A DNA stretch of 11,085 nucleotides from contig MU631571.1 in assembly GCA_026770615.1 (NCBI GenBank), positions 102,505 to 113,589 of the forward strand, in the 5' to 3' direction. Each line of letters opens with the position of its first letter. Positions within the stretch are counted from its first letter, which is position 1. Below are positions 6,672 to 11,085 of the stretch, one piece after another. Below the pieces are notes generated by a model. That model was not told where the DNA came from, made no database searches, and worked only from the letters and a program-made list of their open reading frames with translations. The stretch comes from Pavlovales sp. CCMP2436. Lineage: Eukaryota > Haptophyta > Pavlovophyceae > Pavlovales. A program made the position numbers and the translations under genes.

Positions 6672-6730
6672 GTAAGAGAGAGTTCCATGGAATAAATAAA
6701 CTAGATGCACTTATAAATATACATTTTTAG

Positions 6731-6777
6731 GTATTCTAATGCTGAATATATGTTGGTATAGTTCCCACACGCTGTGA
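6731..6777 (+). CDS. Possible terminal exon after 6671
   Basis: A 59-bp intron from GTAAGAGAG to ATTTTTAG would join 6671 to 6731 in phase. The result is GILMLNICWYSSHTL and TGA at 6775-6777. Splice sites are good, but the peptide is short and undistinguished. Confidence 0.25.
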
Positions 6778-7412
6778 GGTTTCACCCGCGCCGTTGCCTG
6801 GCGCGCGGGCCACTCCCGTCAGGGTGCAAAGACTATCACATCGTTGAACAAATGACAAACGTAACGGACAGCAATTTATCGGTAATCAGCCAATAAATCG
6901 CCAATCCGGTGCCAGGCAGGCTCATGCTGGCAGAGTCCAGTAGAAGCGCCAGGCACCCTTGTCTGGCAGCTACCAACAATATATCAAGTACGCACACGTT
7001 TTAAAGGCGTGTAATATGTATGAAGAATATGTATATATTGTATACATATTCTGCCAACTCGCGAGTCTGGTCACCACGCTAAAGGGCCAAACAAATCAAG
7101 TTCCAACCTCGTCGGCAGCCCACGCTGAGTTACTGCAGAGACAGTCGATTTATACCACCGGAGCTCGGCACGCCGGCGAGTCGAAATCGCTGCAAGGGTG
7201 ACGACGAGGAAAGGAAGAGTGGAGCGAGAGCGAATATTATCAAACCACAGTGAGTAGCGAGTCTGCGCGATTGAAGAGAGGAGCGGCTTGAGCGCGCGAG
7301 CGCGCCGCGGAGGCACAGGGCTTGAAAAGGTGGCTGCAGAGCCATTGAGCCGCACGTTTGCTTGATGTGCGCTGTACTTCGCACGAGCTGCGCAGCTGCG
7401 CCTCGCAGCCGG
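6778..7412. other. Intergenic, no gene seen
   Basis: Short frames exist on both strands without domain texture. Minus frames at 7130-7412 are read-through of the ankyrin-like locus in wrong frames. Palindromic patches include GCGCGCCAGGC near 6800 and several GCCAGGC/GCCTGGC words between 6790 and 6970. Confidence 0.45.
7024..7052. other. Perfect 12-bp-stem hairpin, AT-rich
   Basis: AGAATATGTATA at 7024-7035 pairs exactly with TATACATATTCT at 7041-7052 around the loop TATTG. It could extrude as a cruciform or fold as RNA. No adjacent terminator-like U-run is present. Confidence 0.85.
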
Positions 7413-8008
7413 TTACACGGCCACCGGCGGTGAGGCCGTGCGCAAGTATTCCACCACCTCGGTGTGCCCGTGCGCCAAGGCCGCGTCGTGGCAGGTACGG
7501 AACAAGAGAGAGCAGCCGTGCTCGTGCGCGTAGCGCAGCGCCTCGAGATGCCCACCCGCAGCAGCACGGTAGCAAGTGCGCCTGTCCCACGGGCAGCCCT
7601 GCTCGTGCGCGTACCGCAGCACCGCGAGAAACCCGCCCGCGGCGGCTTGCGAGCAGGTGCCGAGTGACCAGCGGCAGCCGTGCTCGTGCGCGTAGCGCAG
7701 CACCTCGAGGTGCCCCCTGCGCGCGGCCTCTGAGCAGGTGTCGCGGTACCAGTGGCAGCCGTGCTCGTGCGCATACATAGCGCAGCACCTCGAGGTGCCC
7801 GCCCAGAGCAGCGCCCGAGCTGGTGCGGCAATCCCATGCGCAGCCGCGCGAGCGAAGCCAGGCCAGCGCGCCCAGGTGTTCCGCGTGCTGCAGCCGCGCA
7901 CGCACCAATGGAGAGCTCGCACCCGCGGTTGTCGACCATCTCCTCGAGGACGCCCTCGCAGCCAACGGTCGCGGAATATGCAGGCTTGGCGGCGCGGTGG
8001 TCTGCCAT
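7413..8008 (-). pseudogene. Ankyrin-like repeat protein gene broken by two frameshifts
   Basis: From an ATG at 8008 the minus strand encodes MADHRAAKPAYSATVGCEGV, then about six 27-residue units of consensus HLEVLRYAHEHGCxWxxxTC followed by xxAAxGG, ending ASPPVAV and a stop at 7413. This is the Cys/Trp-bearing ankyrin-like unit common in algal, oomycete and giant-virus proteins, normally a protein-binding solenoid. The units fall in three frames. The first switch is near 7880, where one base too many (or two too few) splits Arg-Gly from His-Leu-Gly. The second is at 7772-7779, where CATA is doubled between LRY and AHEHGC. The last three and a half units are intact in one frame. No F-box or other effector domain is visible. 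Either a young pseudogene or assembly/sequencing error; high unit identity suggests recent array growth. Confidence 0.8.
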
Positions 8009-8053
8009 GTCGCTAGCTTGCTTGACGAAGGGCGGTAGCGGGTCGCTTGCTCG

Positions 8054-8153
8054 GCAGCGTGAGCGGGCAGCGTCCAGCGTGAGCGGGCAGCCTTCCAAAC
8101 TGGAGCTCAGTGCTCACTAACTAACTGTTGAATCTAGTTCACACTAACTAACT
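8054..8153. repeat. Two short direct duplications upstream of the ankyrin-like gene
   Basis: CAGCGTGAGCGGGCAG occurs at 8055-8070 and 8075-8090. CACTAACTAACT occurs at 8115-8126 and 8142-8153, 27 bp apart. They lie in the promoter side of the minus-strand gene. No function is evident. Confidence 0.75.
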
Positions 8154-8481
8154 TGCAGCGCTACGTATTCGGTCGTACTCCGAGCGGCGAGGCAGGCGCT
8201 TAAAAAACTTTTAAAAACAGCCCGAGTCCACGGGCAGCAGGTATCGGCCCCGATGAGTCGCCAGAGGCGGAGGGGGTACATGAATACACTCGCGCGCCAG
8301 GCTGCCCGCAAGCAACCCCCTCAGACGCGGCAGTTCGCCCGGCGGGGCGGGGGCCGGGGGGCGAGGTGGGGCGAGCCGAGGGCGTCCTCTCGAGCTAGGG
8401 GCGTCGGGCGAGCTCTGCTGGATATATAATTAACTATATAATTAACCAACTAATAAAATATCCCGCTCCTCTCGTTGGCTC
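8154..8481. promoter_or_regulatory. Non-coding GC-rich stretch with G-quadruplex motif and AT tandem repeat
   Basis: No gene seen. G-runs at 8344-8347, 8349-8353, 8356-8361 and 8368-8371 with loops of 1, 2 and 6 bases form a strong plus-strand G-quadruplex motif. TATATAATTAAC is repeated exactly at 8423-8434 and 8435-8446, just upstream of the zinc-finger remnant, and could supply a TATA-like element. A regulatory role is inferred from composition only. Confidence 0.4.
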
Positions 8482-8613
8482 ATGAGAACGTCAATTCCGA
8501 GGAGTGACCCCGCTGCAAAGGCCGCGCCTTGGCCGAATCAACCATTTGTTGGTATCGAGTTGAGTTGTGCTTGCCCACGCCTGGCAATTGCTCAGCGGCG
8601 AGCGGCCGCACGC

Positions 8614-8694
8614 GTGGACGAGCATTGGTGCGAGTACCGGGCGACTCAGGTGAGCCACCTCACGACGCACAAACGCACGCACGCCGGCAGCGCC
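8614..8694 (+). pseudogene. Single degenerate C2H2 zinc finger remnant
   Basis: A 71-codon frame (8482-8697) ends in VDEHWCEYRATQVSHLTTHK, then RTHAGSA and a stop. Cys-x12-His-x3-His is intact and followed by the linker-like HAG. Algal fingers of this type usually start C-x4-C. Here the first Cys position is Val (residue 45 of the frame), so zinc binding is lost. No second finger follows. It looks like the end of a decayed C2H2 protein. Confidence 0.65.
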
Positions 8695-8818
8695 TAGCCG
8701 TGCATTGCTAGCGGGGATTCCCTCGTCGTCGTCGTTGTCGGCCAAAAATGCCCGGCCAAAAAAATGCAGCAAAATTGCAAAAACGTCATAAAAAAATGCA
8801 GCACAAAAACATCATCAG

Positions 8819-9168
8819 GCGGCGACCCATTCACGGCGCTCGTGGTTGGCTCCTTCGGGGAGTGGTCGCCCCAAGTGGGGGCGTTTGTCGCCGACCTCGC
8901 CAGCATGGGTGCACGCGCGCTGCGAGGGTGCACGGGCGCACCCTCCGAGAAGCTCGCGCGCACCGCCCTCCAGTGGAAGATGCGGCAGGAGCTCGGCATG
9001 TGCGCACTTCGGGGACACGCCAAGGTCATCATCGAGCGCGCGCGACTGGAGAACGTCGGCGGCCGCAGCACGGCACACTTCGGCGCGGACGACGACGACA
9101 CCAAGGCGTGGGGTGAGGGCGCACACCACCAGCGACAGGAGTCGCGGTCGTGGCATGAGGCCGCGTAG
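8819..9168 (+). pseudogene. C-terminal tail of a retrotransposon-type protein (copy B)
   Basis: After an A-rich stretch ending ATCATCAG, a possible acceptor, the frame reads GGDPFTALVVGSFGEWSPQV, then GAFVADLASMGARAL, a helix with LRGHAKVIIERARLENVG, and an Asp/Arg/His-rich tail to TAG at 9166. It aligns with copy A (5574 onward): VVGSFGE with VIGAFGE, a conserved Gly-Ala/Gly-Arg turn, and RGHAKVIIER with RGHAQLLLAR, about one residue in four identical with one gap. The upstream EYLRKA and GPIEAKL parts of copy A are missing. The A-rich leader at 8745-8818 repeats CCGGCCAAAAA and AAAAAAATGCAGCA. It could be an exon of a larger element or an isolated relic. Confidence 0.55.
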
Positions 9169-9398
9169 GTCGGCCGCCGCCTGGGCGCTCACGGGTTGAG
9201 AACGTCCACACACTAGATTCGCTTGACTGCTGCTGCCTGCCTTCATATTAAGTAAGTCGTAGTTTAAAAAAACGTCATCATGACGACTTCTAGCCACTAC
9301 CACATTATAGATTTTTCTAATACCACATTATAGCCTAATGTGGCACATTAGAACTCGGTGCCACATTACACGAAAGTGGCGCTAGGCACTGCGTGAAG
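9169..9398. promoter_or_regulatory. AT-rich leader with a CCACATTA cluster
   Basis: CCACATTA occurs at 9300-9307, 9323-9330 and 9361-9368, inverted at 9336-9343, and as GCACATTA at 9343-9350. The 9323/9336 pair forms a perfect 8-bp stem with a 5-base loop. An AAGTCG...CGACTT inverted repeat lies at about 9253-9289, enclosing CGTCATCATGACG. The cluster sits just before the ATG at 9399. It could be protein-binding sites or an element's subterminal repeats. Confidence 0.55.
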
Positions 9399-9800
9399 AT
9401 GGGCTGGAGGCCGTGGTGGCGGCAGATCACACCGCCCAGTCAGCGGGTGCCCCTCTTCAGCCAGCACCCGCCGCCCGAGGAGCCGCCGCCGCTCGAGCCC
9501 GAGTCCGAGGCTGACGAGCCACGCACGGCCGGCGCCCGGCGCGGGCCACTCGCCGTGCCCGAAGATGACGCGTCGGACACGCAGAGTGGCCAGGACGACG
9601 ACGACGCGCGCAACGCCGCCGCGCTCGCCGCTGCGCTCGCTGCCGACGAGGAGGACGATGACGAGGAGGAGGAGGTGGTCGACGACGACGAGGAGGATGC
9701 GGTGATGACGGATGAAGAGGAGGAGGAGCTGGCGGCTGCTGCAGCGAAGCCGTCAGCGGAGGAGGCGCGCGAGTTCAAGGCGCGCGAGTTCAAGGGGTGA
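9399..9800 (+). CDS. Acidic low-complexity protein or N-terminal part of the downstream transposase-like frame
   Basis: The ATG at 9399 begins MGWRPWWRQITPPSQRVPLF. Then come a Pro/Glu stretch (PPPEEPPPLEPESE), an Ala run, and a very acidic tract (residues about 84-112: D/E runs broken by VV and AVMT), then Ala/Glu-rich helix and a duplicated AREFK-AREFK before TGA at 9798. Length is 133 residues. No enzyme domain is seen; acidic tracts of this kind occur in nuclear proteins. The stop lies in the same frame as the transposase-like exon from 9891: codons 9801-9887 are open and only TGA (9798) and TAG (9888) interrupt. It may therefore be the N-terminus of the same decayed gene, or an independent small gene. 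An intron from 9797 to 9890 would not keep the frame. Confidence 0.5.
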   Translation: MGWRPWWRQITPPSQRVPLFSQHPPPEEPPPLEPESEADEPRTAGARRGPLAVPEDDASDTQSGQDDDDARNAAALAAALAADEEDDDEEEEVVDDDEEDAVMTDEEEEELAAAAAKPSAEEAREFKAREFKG

Positions 9801-9890
9801 AAGGCGCAGACGCTCCGGCTGAAGAGCAACCAACCTTCATCCGGCCGCTTGGTGCGCACTCCGACGGCGGAGCGCAAAGTGCCACGCTAG

Positions 9891-10247
9891 GTTCGCACCA
9901 TCCCTGACCCCAAATTCCCAGAGCTCGGCATCGCGTCCGTGCAGCAAGACGATAACGACAAATCGAAGCAGGCCTGCACCGAGACGCTCGGCAGCAAGAA
10001 CGACGACTGCAGCGTGCACGTGCAGCGCAACTGCGAGCAAAAGATCGTGCACAAGAATATGCGAGCCGCGCCCACTGCGCCCACCGTACTCGAGAAATTT
10101 CAGCGTGATTTCAACCGGATCAAAAACGTGCCTACGCTACCGCTTCTGTGGCTTTGCTGCTACTTCTTCGTCAACCTCTGGGCCGCGAGCCAGCCAGCCA
10201 TGGCAGCATACTTCCAGTCGCACGCGTTCGTCTTCCGGTGGACGCGC
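9891..10247 (+). pseudogene. Mutator-like (MULE) transposase, middle exon
   Basis: This 119-codon exon reads VRTIPDPKFPELGIASVQQD, with a DDND cluster at residues 20-23, KQACTETLG, then CSVHVQRNCEQKI (residues 40-52), a helical stretch and WAASQPAMAAYFQSHAFVFRW. By recall of the MULE/IS256 superfamily, an Asp followed 20 residues later by C-x2-H-x2-R/K-N and then F..YF...W is the core between the second catalytic Asp and the C-terminal Glu. The likely second Asp is at 9948-9953. The region for the first catalytic Asp is not visible upstream; 9399-9890 holds only acidic and basic low-complexity sequence. A TAG stands immediately before 9891. Splicing to 10363 keeps the frame. The element is probably defective unless missing exons lie elsewhere. 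Confidence 0.6.
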
Positions 10248-10268
10248 GTGCAGTTAAAGGCTAGGGGA

Positions 10269-10319
<51 letters not shown>

Positions 10320-10362
10320 CAATAATAATACACCTGAACCCCCCCCCACCCTCACCGTGCAG
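10248..10362 (+). repeat. Intron 1 of the transposase-like gene, (AAT)n microsatellite
   Basis: A 115-bp intron in phase 0, starting GTGCAGTTAAAG and ending CACCGTGCAG. About 10270-10330 is (ATA)n with one CAACAA interruption. It begins and ends with the same hexamer GTGCAG. The donor is weaker than others here but is the only one that preserves the frame. Confidence 0.6.
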
Positions 10363-10587
10363 GTCGGCGCTGGCTGCGGCTCCGACAACAACCCACTCGA
10401 GGGTACCAACCGCACGCGAAAGAACGCGGTGCACTGGACACGACACGCCCTCCTCAAGTTCGGCGAAGTGATGCGACACTGGCTAGGACACAAGGGGCGA
10501 GATGACTACGGTTTTAACCAGAAGTTCAACTCCGCCGTGTGGTGCAATGCCACCTTCCAACTCGTCGTGGGCTGGAAAGACCAAAAG
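10363..10587 (+). CDS. MULE-like transposase, exon with the NN-x-x-E motif
   Basis: The exon has 75 codons, phase 0 at both ends, beginning VGAGCGSDNNPLEGTNRTRK and continuing HALLKFGEVMRHWLG, NQKFNSAVWCNATFQLVVGW and KDQK before GTAATT. (S/T)-x-NN-x-LE-x-x-N is the signature around the third acidic residue of Mutator/IS256-type transposases (family knowledge). The Glu is at 10399-10401. After joining exons it lies about 112 residues after the proposed second Asp, close to the spacing I recall for IS256. A helix with a hydrophobic F..V..W follows, as usual. Codons are strongly G/C-ending and the frame is intact. Confidence 0.7.
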
Positions 10588-10837
10588 GTAATTCTGCTTT
10601 TCAGCTCTCCCGGACTCTGCCCTTCTCCCGGACTCTGCCATTGGGATATGTGTCATTGCCATTGTAAGTGTTTATTATTATTATTATTATCATCATCATC
10701 ATCATATCATCATCATCATTATCATCATCATCATCATCATCATTACTATTTATTCAGATTGTTATTATTTTTGTTGTTGTTATTATTATTATTATTATTG
10801 TTGTTGTTGTTGTTGTAATTATTATTGTTGTTGTTCA

Positions 10838-10868
<31 letters not shown>

Positions 10869-10872
10869 TCAG
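10588..10872 (+). repeat. Intron 2 of the transposase-like gene, mixed trinucleotide repeats
   Basis: A 285-bp intron in phase 0 from GTAATTCTG to TTATTTCAG. A 12-15 bp word (CTCTCCCGGACTCTGCC-like) is tandemly doubled near 10604-10638. From about 10672 onward it is runs of TTA, TCA, TTG and ATT trinucleotides almost to the acceptor. Confidence 0.85.
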
Positions 10873-11085
10873 TTCCAAGACTCGGCGATCGAGACCACGC
10901 TCGACGGCGTTACCGTGCTGCTGCTGCCGCGCGAGCGCCTCAGCTCGCAGCTTGGCGGCATGGGCGAGGAGGCGGGCGCCAAGCTGTACTCGCAGACGCG
11001 TGACCGCTATCTCGCGGTGATGAGCAACGACCCATCCAAAGTCACCGCGGCAGTGAATGCGGACCCTCTCATCAATGACCTGCAC
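10873..11085 (+). CDS. MULE-like transposase C-terminal exon, runs off the window
   Basis: 71 codons in frame with the preceding exon: FQDSAIETTLDGVTVLLLPR, ERLSSQLGGMGEEAGAKLYS, QTRDRYLAVMSNDPS, and on to NDLH at the edge. No stop is reached. The part after the NN-x-x-E domain is variable in MULEs and may lead to a SWIM zinc finger (C-x-C-x(n)-C-x-H), which is not in the window. G/C-ending codons and no stops argue this end is still under, or only recently released from, selection. Confidence 0.65.

Noticed and set aside
7500..7800. Regularly spaced repeats that might suggest a CRISPR array
   Set aside because: The period is 81 bp, in frame with ankyrin-like units, and repeats are protein-coding; no spacer pattern and a eukaryotic context.
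7358..8120. Several plus-strand frames across the ankyrin-like locus
   Set aside because: Antisense Arg/Ala/Pro-rich shadows of the repeat array.
9797..9890. Intron removing both in-frame stops
   Set aside because: GTGAAAGG to CGCTAG has GT-AG ends but the donor leaves phase 2 while the acceptor needs phase 0, so the frame would break.
10254..10818. Frames translating to poly-Leu, poly-Ile, poly-Val or poly-His
   Set aside because: They are trinucleotide microsatellites inside introns.

Overview
This is nuclear DNA of a eukaryote, most likely a high-GC microalga. The haptophyte, stramenopile and dinoflagellate groups are all possible and the sequence does not decide between them. Supporting signs are GT-AG introns with pyrimidine tracts, introns filled with AT-rich di- and trinucleotide repeats between GC-rich exons, an ankyrin-like array of the 27-residue 'AHEHGCPW' kind common in algal genomes, a C2H2 finger remnant of the HLTTHKRTH type, and scattered transposon debris. 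I see no operons, ribosome binding sites, rRNA, tRNA or CRISPR.

Region by region: (1) 343-1564 (+) holds small exons of a repeat protein rich in Ser, Ala, Gly and Val. Its best exons (1204-1326 and 1505-1564) have phase 1 introns on both sides. Degraded duplicate exon pieces lie between them. A related exon recurs at 6531-6671. (2) 1771-1863 is a short tandem duplication and 2450-3031 (+) is an intact orphan membrane protein. (3) 3362-6480 is bounded by a 32-bp imperfect inverted repeat with a hairpin just inside each end. It contains two blocks of tandem repeats (4062-4445, 4518-4762) and the C-terminal tail of a non-LTR retrotransposon-type protein (5415-5924). (4) 7413-8008 (-) is an ankyrin-like repeat gene broken by two frameshifts. 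(5) 8614-8694 is a one-finger C2H2 remnant and 8819-9168 is a second, diverged copy of the retrotransposon tail domain. (6) 9399-11085 (+) is one reading frame: an acidic N-terminal part, two in-frame stops, then a Mutator-like (MULE) transposase C-terminal half on three exons. The two introns consist largely of trinucleotide repeats, and the last exon runs off the window.

The genes do not form a pathway. The window reads as a repeat-rich accessory region where mobile-element fragments and decaying repeat-protein genes surround one plausible host gene. The least explained items are the phase 1 exon repeat family, seen at two places 5 kb apart, and the inverted-repeat-bounded segment. Family names rest on recall of motifs. 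No database search was possible.
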